This document shows positions 46,261 through 55,854 of a stretch of DNA of 64,000 nt, piece by piece. The stretch's first letter is position 1, and every line of letters starts with the position of its first letter. The notes under the pieces are model-generated. The model did not search any database and was not told the DNA's origin. It saw only the letters and a program-made list of their open reading frames with translations. The DNA comes from Hymenopellis radicata (Eukaryota; Basidiomycota; Agaricomycetes; Agaricales; Physalacriaceae), in contig JADNRX010000236.1 in the NCBI GenBank assembly GCA_015501595.1, positions 23,224 through 87,223 on the forward strand, in the 5' to 3' direction. A program made the translations under genes and the position numbers.

Positions 46261-46404
46261 CTCCAACACACAGCCACAGATAAGCTCTGTTCCCAACAGT
46301 AAGCGTGCGGATGGGATCGGTATAAACCCTGGTCGCTGTCTTCATTCCTTTTTTCCTTTCGACACTGACCAGCACTCCCAATATTCAAATTGGCAATGCC
46401 TCAT

Positions 46405-46640
46405 CAGCGCGATAACGAGCCTGCGCTGAGCCTCGAACGGCTTGAACTTGCCATTTAGCTTCTGGATGCCCACCACGCGCGAGATGAATTTGATGTTGTG
46501 CTCCGCTAGCAGGTCCTTATACTGCCGTTGCGGGTCCTTCGTTATTAGACATACGGCGGACGTTCGCGGGTCGACGATGGGGTGCACGAGGGTGTGAGTT
46601 TGTCTGAAATACTCCGTTGCATCGTCACGGATATGAATAC
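46405..46640 (-). pseudogene. Ribosomal-L1-domain gene fragment, copy C
   Basis: The best-preserved copy: HPIVDPRTSAVCLITKDPQR, QYKDLLAEHNIKFISRVVGI and QKLNGKFKPFEAQRRLVIAL read in one frame. It is still only a fragment of the L1-like domain, with unrelated sequence on both sides. Confidence 0.65.
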
Positions 46641-46911
46641 AGAAGAAAAGCATGTTACATATTACAGAGACGCTTCGACTCGAAGTCCATACTTCGTCGG
46701 GAACTGATCTGTATTGCAAACACAAGTACAACGAAATTCAGGATAGAGATAGAGGAAATGTGTCCCAAGTCGAAGGCATATTCCCAGAGTTTCGTACAGG
46801 AGATGATACATGTCGAGGAAAACGTGGTAGAAATAGTCACACCAACTAGACATTTGTGGGACCGGCTGGCGCAACCGGCTCTGGGCACCCTGACGCATTG
46901 AACAGTAGGGC

Positions 46912-48609
46912 TTAAGCAACATGGTGAGCGATATAAATTGAAGGGAGCCAAAAGAACTCTACCTGTAAGCATATCCACGTTCTGCTTGAATACTCCCGTT
47001 ACGTTCACTAGAGTTCCCGGGACAGAATTCGCAAAATTGTCCCAGAAGGTCGCGCAAGTCTAATCAAAATGAATGCATGCTGCTTGCTATTGACCTGGAG
47101 ACAACGCACCGAACTGATGTTGAACGGGGCCGGGGCCGGGGGATCAGCCACGAAAACACCGTTTTCATCGTTGTGGCCAGGAACCCACTCGGGCAACGCT
47201 GCGATAATTTCACCGGGGATGGATCCACCCAGAATAGGAACCGCCGCGCGGTGCCAGTTCTCTGGGAATGTCTGGTTCATGAAGAAGGTGGTGATAATTC
47301 GCCTGGTGGCCAGCTTTGTAGTTCCTGTGTTGTGGGATGAGTCGCCATCGTGCAGAGCTTGAACTTTATAGTTATACCATTTGCAAACACGCTAGCGACG
47401 GAATTTGTGTCAGCACCATTGCTATCTGTATGCAAAAAAAATACTTGCCTCATAATGAGACCCGGTCCATCTGGTGGGCGGATGTGAGTAGCTTCATGAA
47501 TTAAATCTGGCCGGCTCACCAAAAACAAGAGCGAAGCGACGGATAGGGATCGCAAACTAGTTCGATCTCAGCACCCTCGAGAAACTTCAACGTGGGACAT
47601 ACTTCGGGGTCCAAAAACTGGTCAGACTCCAAGGTCTGCCTCGTCATGTCGATCAGGGTTTCCAGGTTGAACACCGTCGCTGGGCCGTCCGGTCCATCGT
47701 CACCAAATTTCGCGAGTATTTCCAGGGTCTGCCAAGAGTTTAGAGATTGAAAAGTGCCCTACGACAACCGCACCTCATCCCAGAGAGTCTGATTGAAGTT
47801 ACGATTGTCGCCGATGTGAACGTCGGAGCGAGTCATCGAGGCATCACCTTCAAATGATAAAACACAACTATAGTCCCAGATGAGTATCAGCTAACCTTCG
47901 CCCCGTCCGTGTGCTGCTATTCCCCGTGTCTCTGGTCCATCAATTTGACCCGGCAGTGGAGGTACGAGTGGGGAGACTCCGCCGATGGAAATTTTGTTCA
48001 CGAAAGCATTTCCCCGCGCGAGCTTTCGTGGATAAGTAATGACTGAGCAAAATATGCCGAAACTTGAAATCCTTACCAGGTTGAGTGACGCCATACCCAC
48101 AGCCATGTTCCTATCGATATTGTACGCCTCTTGGGCAGCGATTATGATTTCCTCAAAACTGGTGATTCCGCTACGAGAGAGGATCAATAAGATGCAGTTG
48201 GAACAGAGGAGTACTCCGTACTTCCTAGAGATGTACCCATGGTTCGCAAGCGTGTTCAGGCCCGGGCATGCTAAGGAAAATAATGAGTAAACTGGTATTA
48301 TTAACGTTTTCAAGCAGGAGAAACTCACGTCCGCGCATGTCGTTGGGCCCAGGTGCAATGAAAGGATGATCAGCATCTAGAGTGCACATTATGTGTGCCG
48401 AATAACTTGAACTGGAGATTGGTAGACATACCTGGTATAGGCTTGGTGCCTGTATCCGTCTGGCGCGGCGGTATAACCATCACGACGCCCGTTTGGCCGT
48501 CCTGGATGTCAACAGTCGTGGAAGAGGCGTCGCGAATGTTTGACCCGGCATTTACTGCGATGAACAAGGGCGAGGCCGCCAGTAAGAGGAGGGAGAATGT
48601 TTTCATCAT
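46912..48609 (-). CDS. Heme-thiolate peroxidase / peroxygenase-like protein, copy C
   Basis: Third tandem peroxygenase, starting MMKTFSLLLLAASPLFIAVN at 48609. The heme motif PCPGLNTLANHGYISRNGI is present. FGIFCSVITYPRKLARGNAF and VNKISIGGVSPLVPPLPGQI read on without a break, and the acid-base exon reads EGDASMTRSDVHIGDN. The 3' exons match copy B, including the base that changes the last codons, so the exact stop is uncertain (taken here by homology with copy A). It has its own, more diverged promoter with a TATA-like TATAAG at about 48658-48663 on the minus strand. It appears functional as far as it can be read. Confidence 0.82.
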
Positions 48610-49450
48610 GAGCAGAAGATGTCCGTCTTGCAGCTCAGCAGCCCTTTTCCTTTCGAATCTTATACCTCCCAGAGGTGGTGCATCTTCCTGTGTGATACTT
48701 GCATCCCGCTTCTATCTGCTAAACCCTTCGGAAGCGATTGTAAGAATAGAGTGGCGTTGATGCGTGGACGAACGGTTGAATCATTGAATGAGGGTCTAGG
48801 TTTCGATGGGTGAATGAAATATCGTGTGTTCGCTCCCGAACCTTTCATGACCTGAGGAGCGAGAATTTTTTATGCCTGTGAAACCAGGTAAGCTTGAGGT
48901 TGAACTTTATAAAAATCTACCTGCCGCAAGGGCAATCAATTTGAGAACATACCGTGCGCACAGGAAGGGCGGAAAGACAGAAGTAGTGGCCAATCAGCGC
49001 ATGTACATCTGTCAGCAGTCGTTAATTGTCCTGCTTTCGCAGTGTGAGGAACTTGACTCGCCGAATGGAAGTTTCTGGTGGGATCCTGCATCCTCAACCA
49101 GCCATCCTGAGCTTAATCTTTGTAACGAAAACCTACAAATGGTCCGTGGCAGCCGTGGCATGGGCCCTCGCTCCCGCTCTCGACCAGTGAAAACTCTTCG
49201 CGAAGCCTTCATGAGCCCCAATCGGCGGTGACTGGCGTGGCGGTCTCTGTCCTTACTGACACGCACTTTTATCGGCGGCAGTCACGAGGCTATACTAAGG
49301 TCGTATTTTCCCCTGGGCCTGACGGTGACAGTGAAGACGTCGACGCTGATGACGATCCCGACTTTCGCTCAGAAACTCGGCGGCCAAGTTCCCGAACATC
49401 CGGAGCACGTGATCCCAGCCATGCAAAATTCTCGGCCCCGCCAGTGAGCG

Positions 49451-50479
49451 CTCCCAGTGAAAACAAGGTCGACGCCCAGCGAGGCAGATCAACGTAAACC
49501 GACGCGGCCTCGACCAGAGAGAATACGTCGATATTTCCGATGCAAATCAATGCGAGTTTCGACGCAAATCCATGCCTATCGACCTCGATCGAGGCCTGCA
49601 CAAGGATTAATGGATTGATCAGCAAATTCTCCTCACATATTTATTTGCTTGTGCCCCACTCGAAAATTCATTTGGAAATAAATTTATTCAACTAGTACTG
49701 ACATGGACAGAAAGGACAGTATGTACAGACATACGGAAAGGCTGCAGGGTGTGTACAACGACAGACAACATAAATAACAATACTCACGAGTACTTGCTGT
49801 GATGGCTGGATTTCAACGTGATGACGCGCCATGCCTGTATTTGTCGTCGCCGCAATAGCTGTGTCCTCAAGGAAGGGCGGCGGGGGGGAGGCAGAGGCAT
49901 TGTTGTCGTTGGGGTCCATCATTCTTCTTGATGGTATCGTCCTCGTTGGGGTTCGGCGGTACTCGTCCGTACATCGTTCTCGTGGGGTGGTTGCAAGGTC
50001 GCAGTGTTTTCGTCCTTGTGTGGGGTGCGCCGTCGTTGTCTCCTTCAGCGGCGGGGTGGCCCTAGTCATGGCCGCGCGCTGTCTTGTTCTGGTCGTTGTA
50101 CTTGCTGGGGAGAGAGTTAACATCAGTGTTGCTTCCGAATATGAGAGGCGGTGTACTTGACCATGATGTGGGCGAAACAGTCCAACAAGTGGCAGACGGG
50201 GCAGTGGTGGTAAGACTTAGAAAGTTGGCTGCCAGCAAAACGACGGAGGAACAAAATTTTCAATCGGAGTTTAAAATGTACTTGGGCAAATTTGTCTCTG
50301 ACTTTTCTGTCAGTTGAAACAAAGGGTATTAGATTCACCAGGGAAGTTACGTTGAAGGAATAGCAAGTGCATCTATATCATCAAGTTTGCTGCGTTCTGC
50401 GTGGATCCGGCCTCGATCGCATCGATCCTGGTCCACGTCAATACGCATTGCCGTGCGTCGACCTTGTTTTCACTGGGAG
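49451..50479. mobile_element. Non-autonomous TIR DNA transposon, 1,029 bp
   Basis: The ends are perfect 25-bp inverted repeats: 49451-49475 begins CTCCCAGTGAAAACAAGG and 50455-50479 is its reverse complement, ending CCTTGTTTTCACTGGGAG. Both ends are flanked by the same 6 bp, TGAGCG (49445-49450 and 50480-50485), which is the expected target-site duplication. No transposase-like frame exists inside. The largest frames (minus 49692-50123, plus 49831-50160) are low-complexity Thr/Pro/Arg-rich and unrecognised. The superfamily is not clear from the ends alone. Confidence 0.8.
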
Positions 50480-50485
50480 TGAGCG

Positions 50486-50925
50486 CCCACGAACGCAACA
50501 GCGCCTAGTCGCTCGAAACGTCAAGACCAGGTCAAGACACACCATGCATCCACAAGATTCAGTACGACTTCCAGGAAGAAGATAATCACAGCGGCCAGTA
50601 GCAATTGGTTGTGCGCCTCCGGAGAACTGGCGCTGAAATTGAGAAGTGCGTAACCTTGGAACTCATCTCAGCTCTTTTTCTGCAGATCTGAACTATGCTT
50701 GACAGGCGGCATTGAGAGAAGATGAATCTGGGGGAGGAATAGAGAGGGACACTGGTATGTTTGCTTCAGCATACTTGGCTGCGTTCGGCGCCTTTACTGG
50801 CGGCGCGTGATACGTGTGTGTAAACTACGTCGCGACGAATGAACTGTCGACTTGATGTCAATCCCTCTTCCTCTGCTCAGACAATCGTTACGCTGCAGTA
50901 CATACATATTTCCCAAGGTTGAATT
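50486..50925. other. Intergenic, no gene seen
   Basis: Short stretch between the TIR element and the glutaredoxin 3' end. No supported gene. Confidence 0.5.
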
Positions 50926-51742
50926 CTAAGCCAGCATCTCGCCGAGCTCACCATTCTCGACCATCTCCTGAACGATGTCAAGCCCGCCGACGAACTCGCC
51001 ATTTATGATGAGTTGCGGGAACGTCGGCCAGTTATTCAGAGTCTTTAAACCTGCATGAAATCAGTGAGGCTGGGCGATCAAAAATCAATGAAAACAACAA
51101 ACCCTGCCTAACAGCTTCATCCTCCAAGATATCAAACGACGTGAACTCGACGTTCTGCTCATTAAGCAGCGCCGTGATACGCCTAGAGAAGCCACACCGC
51201 GGAGTCGCAGGGTTCCCCTTCATGAACAGAACGACCTTGCTCTGGTTCATGATCGCGCCCATACGCTTGTCCAGGTCCTCGGGCGACTCGAAGTTGTCGA
51301 CAGCTGCAGCCGGTGCTCTATCGGTCTTGCTTAACGGTGGATTGGGAGCCGCGACGGCGTGTTTCGCGATGGCCGCGGTCAACGCTGGCGCATCGGCGCC
51401 TGATATTCTCTCCAAGAGGACGTGGCCCCTTAGGACGAGGAAAGAAGGAACGGCTTCGATGTCGAAGGATTCGGTGATATCTGGCTGGGCCTCGGCTTCA
51501 ATCTGTTTTGGCTCCTTGAGTACCTTTGTTGCATTGATGGATGTAGAATAACGCACTTGTAGCACCAGCAGCCTTGCGTGTTTCTTCGCTAGCTCCTTCA
51601 CGACCTCGTTCATCTGCTTACACGGTTCGGCCCATTCCGCCCAGAAATTAAGCAGCGACACCCGATTCAGATCTTCAGACAGCAGCTGCTGGAAGTGTTC
51701 CGGGGACTGCACGGCGTAGAAATTTGGGAGATTGGCAGCCAT
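50926..51742 (-). CDS. GRX4: Monothiol glutaredoxin of the GRX3/GRX4 (PICOT) type
   Basis: Cytosolic/nuclear glutaredoxin with a thioredoxin domain followed by a CGFS glutaredoxin domain. It binds a glutathione-ligated [2Fe-2S] cluster and handles iron sensing and delivery. From 51742: [20 protein letters not shown], then the thioredoxin-like site [11 protein letters not shown] (only one Cys of the usual CxxC). An intron (GTGCGT..ACAG) leads to [20 protein letters not shown]. After an Ala/Pro linker comes [20 protein letters not shown] and the active site [10 protein letters not shown] second intron near 51050-51105 leads to [20 protein letters not shown], ending LGEMLA at 50926. About 235 residues, as usual for single-Grx fungal GRX4. 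Confidence 0.95.
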
Positions 51743-51814
51743 AATGATACTAGAGGTCGTGGATAGCGTTCAAGATCGGTTCGGGCCATTTGCTGATTCA
51801 ACCGAAAAATGATA

Positions 51815-52266
51815 TCTGATAACGACCATTGGCTCGGATCTATCCGGCCGAAGGTGCGCTCCCACGAATGTGGCGTAATTGGTGCCTGTCTGCTCGGGGT
51901 TCAACGGGAGTTAATGCAAGGGCAATCGGTCAGTGAATGCACTCCCTCTATCTACTGACCACAGCACTCACGCGTCTCCAGGTCGTAAGTGAGATGTCGC
52001 GTTGAGGTTACTCGTTCTTTGTCGAGTAATCTCAATCATTGTGAGTGCATATCCTGCGTCTTCGGCGCTTATCATCCCTTTAGCAGCGTCTTCGGCGCGT
52101 TGCCTGTACGTCCTCGGCGTACTGTGTTCTCCCTAATCTCTCTCAGGCATATCACGATTCACCTGGCGCGGTTGACTTACCAAGCTTGTACCAAGCATCT
52201 CTTACTCTGTATCCTCGAACAGAAGTAGCTCTAACCGTTGAGCCTAGTTCATTCATCGTCGTTGAC
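51815..52266. repeat. Diverged direct repeat, copy 1
   Basis: About 450 bp starting CTGATAACGACCATTGGCTC and ending TCATTCATCGTCGTTG. It is repeated with substitutions and indels at 56387-56898. No coding frame is supported. It contains internal GCGTCTTCGGCGC-like motifs. Confidence 0.75.
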
Positions 52267-52319
52267 CCACGCGACAAAATCTCTCTTCTTTACCTCTTCT
52301 TACGTATGGTCTCTTGTAC

Positions 52320-52666
52320 TGTGGGGGATTCGTGACGGTAACGATCCTTCCACACGAGGGTGTTTATTCAGGTTGGTTCTAGGCGGGTTTCTCGAGAGAG
52401 GATTCGAGCAAGATGAGTGGGATGTAGAGTAATATTCCAAAAGTTCTTGTACATACAGTAAGAACAGTGCTATTTAACGTCCGATGCACTGCCCTCGCGA
52501 GTAAGTACGAGTCATAGAATGTTCAAAACGAGTAATACACGACGTGTCGCCGTCGTGTCCATAACGCGCGGGGATTGTACCGAAAACGTGTCCAACGTGT
52601 CCATAGGATGAGCGCCTATCTCCGCAGATCAGATAAGATAGCAGTAAAAATCACACGCCCGCTACA
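52320..52666 (-). repeat. 3' LTR of the gag-only element
   Basis: 347 bp, reading TGTAGCGGGCGTGTG to GAATCCCCCACA on the element strand. It contains repeated CGTGTCC and ACGACGTGTCGCCGTCGT palindromic stretches. Confidence 0.95.
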
Positions 52667-54740
52667 TCCGCCCTTCAAGTCTTTCCGCCATCATCAACAA
52701 CGGGAGACTTTCATTCACCTCTCGCTCCTCTATCAACCGATATTCGTTTCCGCCGCAGTCAAATCCACTGGCATCGACTGGCGTGCCGGAACAACCTCCG
52801 GTCTTCTTGCTTGTCCCAGTGCCATAACACAATGCTTCACCTGCGTCTGGCCAGCACCCAGCCATCTTCCTCAAGCCTACTCTACCCACATCAAATCCGC
52901 CCACTCTCTCCATCTTGTCGAGGATATCAGCAAGACCACGATAACGCGTCGCATCGAGGCGCGTGTCTTCACGACCTGGTCTTCGCCCGATGACCTCGTT
53001 TCTACTGGCGCTCTTCGTTCGGGTCCGGACTTTGCGCTCGGAAGCGCTGAATTGGCCAGTGGTGGTCTTGTCCAATGCAGACTCGCCCTTCATGGTCGGG
53101 TCCGCGTATTCGCTATCATGAGACGCATCGACCAATCGGAGAATGGGAGGGAAAGAGTACGGACTAGACATGGACTGGATGGTGATGGGAGCGTAGATAC
53201 CGTTGGGTGAGTGGTGGTGCTGCTTTCCTCGGCGGTCGATAGTGTACTGAACTTCGTCATGGATATTTAGAAGCAGAATGGTACGGCCGTCGAATCCAGG
53301 GACACCTTTGTGCTGGGGACCCGCAATGGGAAAAGGGACGCGTTCTGATGGCTGGGAAAGGAGGTGATGGTGGTCGATAGGTTGGATAGAAGGCGGGGAT
53401 GGGGTAAACAAGGATTGGGGTCTATTATGCGGGTAAGTTTCCATTCTTCCCTTTTGCTCCCCCGGCTTATCTGTTTCTGAAGCCGCGCTCTCAATATAAT
53501 CAAGGAGTATTCCTTCATTCAATAAGACTTGTTCTCCGCTTTTCCAGTCTGTCGTGAATGTATGCATGAAGACGCGTCGAAGTTTATCAGTGACTGGACA
53601 CCATTCCTGAGAAGTGATTTGGTAGGGTCTCTTTTCTAGCTTGTCTCGATTCTTCGTGTATCCTGCATTCCGCGATGCGGTGACTTCCGGTGGATTATTT
53701 GTCTCAACTGGTACTGATGAGGTACATCGAGGTTCATCAACAGTATTCCAGGTCAAGATGTCGACCAGAGTGTCCGATATTACAGATCCAGGTGGTACTA
53801 CGTCTTGCACAATTTCTTTCGCAAAGTCCATCTGATGTTCGTCTTCAGGCAGACTTTCCGCTTCAACGAGCAGTGTAAAATCATCCAACAGATTTCCGAT
53901 TTGCATGGAGTGGACACTCGGCCAATATTCGGACGTGTCTGACTTATCGTCGGAGGATTCATCGTCGCTGCTTGAGGATTCAGTGCTTGAGGAACTACTA
54001 TCAGAGAATTCCTCGCTTGTGGAACTGTCGCTCGACGACGTATCTGTAGATGAGTCATCCACGGTAGAAGATAAGGTAACATTTTCAACCAGCTCTAGCA
54101 GCTCTGCGGTCTGTTCGACTATTCGATATGATGACATCTCGGGATCAAGCTTCTCACGCCAGAGGCCTTGCTGTAAGTTCCTGTTCAATCCTGACCATAA
54201 CTTGTGCACCTTCTCACGTTCGTTCATTAGCCCGACCGTGTTGAAGAGTTCGCGCAATTCTCCGGTGTACTGACGGACCGTCTTGTTGTCCTGAAAGGTA
54301 CGCTGCAGTTTCTGACGTTGATCCAGACGAAACGTTAACGGAAAACAGTAGTTATACAGTTCAATGAAAAACTGTTTCAATCTCCATGCCTTGGGGTCGT
54401 CCGAAACTGAAGACATGTAGAAGTCATGTGCGGTTCCTGTCAGGTAACGCGACAGCTTCAAGACGCGGCTGTTCTTGGGAACGCGACCGTCACGGACATA
54501 TGCCGTGCCATCCGTAACGAATTTCATGAAGGCTCTCAAATCAGCTGCACCATTGTATTTCTCCGGAGGATCCGGCCAACAGCGGCTTCTGATGCTTCTT
54601 CGATGGCTGGTTCGGCCGTTTCTTTGACCTCTTTGGGCTGTTGGCATGTCGCCGGGACTTATGTTTCCTGCCTTTGTCGCGACTTGAACTCGAACCTGAG
54701 GATGAGTCATCACTGCTTGAGGAAGATGATTCAGAATCAT
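52662..54740 (-). CDS. Retroelement gag capsid region, long second frame
   Basis: The 692-codon frame carries a Retrotrans_gag-type capsid core: DPPEKYNGAADLRAFMKFVT, LSRYLTGTAHDFYMSSVSDD, DQRQKLQRTFQDNKTVRQYT and LRELFNTVGLMNEREKVHKL followed by WSGLNRNLQQGLW. An acidic Ser/Asp run follows (about 53930-54060) and then a long hydrophilic region without protease or zinc-knuckle motifs. Its first 60 or so codons overlap the preceding gag frame and are probably not used. The coding path enters this frame near 54575-54590 by a +1 shift from the upstream frame. The stop codon TAG lies inside the 3' LTR (third to fifth bases), so the frame fills the whole internal region. Confidence 0.85.
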   Translation of the reverse strand: MILNHLPQAVMTHPQVRVQVATKAGNISPGDMPTAQRGQRNGRTSHRRSIRSRCWPDPPEKYNGAADLRAFMKFVTDGTAYVRDGRVPKNSRVLKLSRYLTGTAHDFYMSSVSDDPKAWRLKQFFIELYNYCFPLTFRLDQRQKLQRTFQDNKTVRQYTGELRELFNTVGLMNEREKVHKLWSGLNRNLQQGLWREKLDPEMSSYRIVEQTAELLELVENVTLSSTVDDSSTDTSSSDSSTSEEFSDSSSSSTESSSSDDESSDDKSDTSEYWPSVHSMQIGNLLDDFTLLVEAESLPEDEHQMDFAKEIVQDVVPPGSVISDTLVDILTWNTVDEPRCTSSVPVETNNPPEVTASRNAGYTKNRDKLEKRPYQITSQEWCPVTDKLRRVFMHTFTTDWKSGEQVLLNEGILLDYIESAASETDKPGEQKGRMETYPHNRPQSLFTPSPPSIQPIDHHHLLSQPSERVPFPIAGPQHKGVPGFDGRTILLLNIHDEVQYTIDRRGKQHHHSPNGIYAPITIQSMSSPYSFPPILRLVDASHDSEYADPTMKGESALDKTTTGQFSASERKVRTRTKSASRNEVIGRRPGREDTRLDATRYRGLADILDKMERVGGFDVGRVGLRKMAGCWPDAGEALCYGTGTSKKTGGCSGTPVDASGFDCGGNEYRLIEEREVNESLPLLMMAERLEGRM

Positions 54741-55683
54741 CTGAATCTGAACTGCTGCTCGACTCTGAACTTGACGAGTCCGAACTGGAGGAGGAGCTCA
54801 AGCTAGGGCTCGATGAGATTTTAGCCTTTTTACGGCTAGAGTTCAGCTTCAGCGCCTTGGCTAGATAGCTGTTCGGCGCGATGTGATCTACAGGCTTAGA
54901 CGACATGCCAGCTTTAGGGCTCACTTGGGTCTTGCTGGCCTTCTCTTTCCTGCCACGATGATCAGGTCGGTCATGGACGAGGTCTCGAATATGATTCTCC
55001 ATGAGATCTGTCATGGGCTCAGATGAAGCTCTCCTCGAACTCGTCTTGGAGCGCATCTTCTTTGTCTTGCGTTGTTCCGGAGTAGCAGGACGACTTTCAT
55101 TGTCCCCTGAACTGTCTGAAGACGACTTTTCAGCCTTCTTTGCCGACTTCTTGTTCTTAGATGAGCCTGGTTCAACGGGGGTCTCATCTGCCAACTTACT
55201 TTCCGTGGTGTCTTGTTCCACATACTCATTGATGGGATTACTCGGGCTAGCCTGAAGAACAGCAAATCTATTCACTGTATTCAAACGAGTAATACCGGAG
55301 CTCTCTGAATCAGAACTCCTGGAGTCACCTTTCCGGCGGTAACTCTTTACAGTTGTCCATGGCATCTCGGAAGAGCCTGCGTGTCTATCATTGTGCAATG
55401 ACGAGAGAGCCAAATTGGCCTCCTGAGATTCGTCCTTTCGGCGATCTGCAGGGGTACGCGGCACCAGGATGTTCTCGACTCGACGGAGAGAACGTCCCTG
55501 TCCGGGTTGAGGAGTGTAAGCTCGCTCATTCTCAGCCAACTCAGTGGCTGGTTTCCTGGTTCCGTTGTCCGAGGTGCCAATTAGTCGGGTGTCAGCTTGA
55601 GACGCGTTCTCAAGTTGACGAGCGGGATTCACGGCTGACCGGCGGCTGCGAGTGTGGTGTACGTTTGACATGATGTACAGCAC
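54541..55683 (-). CDS. Retroelement gag N-terminal frame
   Basis: A 380-codon hydrophilic frame starting MLYIMSNVHHTRSRRSAVNP (a second Met lies at 55671), rich in Ser, Lys and Arg. It carries a Ser/Asp run at about 54700-54800 (SSSSSSDSSSSESSSS) and basic stretches such as KKSAKKAEKSSSDSSG. It ends KKHQKPLLAG plus an off-frame tail, where the capsid core continues in the +1 frame. Typical of the N-terminal arm of fungal Ty3-like gag proteins. Confidence 0.8.
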   Translation of the reverse strand: MLYIMSNVHHTRSRRSAVNPARQLENASQADTRLIGTSDNGTRKPATELAENERAYTPQPGQGRSLRRVENILVPRTPADRRKDESQEANLALSSLHNDRHAGSSEMPWTTVKSYRRKGDSRSSDSESSGITRLNTVNRFAVLQASPSNPINEYVEQDTTESKLADETPVEPGSSKNKKSAKKAEKSSSDSSGDNESRPATPEQRKTKKMRSKTSSRRASSEPMTDLMENHIRDLVHDRPDHRGRKEKASKTQVSPKAGMSSKPVDHIAPNSYLAKALKLNSSRKKAKISSSPSLSSSSSSDSSSSESSSSSDSDDSESSSSSSDDSSSGSSSSRDKGRKHKSRRHANSPKRSKKRPNQPSKKHQKPLLAGSSGEIQWCS

Positions 55684-55854
55684 GAGTTCAAATTAAAAGA
55701 GCTATAAAATTCAGTAATAAAGTGCAAAAATCAGATACAGTAAAGAAACTAGCCACCAGGAGGAGGTCCAAGTTGATCAGACTTGGGGAATCCGTCGAAG
55801 AGGCAAGTGATCAAAGGGTGTAGTCAAAAGATTACTCTTGACCACTCAAAAATA

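Larger units (their letters stand above)
42005..46404. repeat. Tandem unit B (4.40 kb), chimeric middle copy
   Basis: Direct repeat of unit A in the same order. From its left end through the peroxygenase coding region its substitutions match unit C. From just upstream of the peroxygenase start (about 44200-44230) to its right end they match unit A. Most remaining differences are one- or two-base indels. Confidence 0.92.
46405..49335. repeat. Tandem unit C (about 2.9 kb), truncated last copy
   Basis: Third direct copy. It matches unit B closely up to the peroxygenase start (48609), diverges more from units A and B in the upstream part (48640-49330), and loses similarity at about 49335, so the right-hand 1.5 kb of the unit is absent. 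Confidence 0.88.

Noticed and set aside
37642..49335. Secondary-metabolite cluster around the peroxygenases
   Set aside because: No backbone synthase (PKS, NRPS, terpene cyclase), cluster transporter or pathway regulator lies in the array; repeated genes alone do not make a cluster.
49831..50160. 109-codon frame rich in Val/Ala inside the TIR element
   Set aside because: Low-complexity and opposite to another unrecognised frame; no transposase motif, so not called a gene.
52575..53210. 211-codon plus-strand frame at the left LTR of the retroelement
   Set aside because: It begins inside the LTR and is antisense to the gag frame, which has clear capsid motifs. It is a shadow frame.
53926..54068. 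Acidic Ser/Asp repeats in gag suspected as a separate microsatellite
   Set aside because: They are part of the capsid-frame coding sequence and similar runs are typical of fungal gag proteins.
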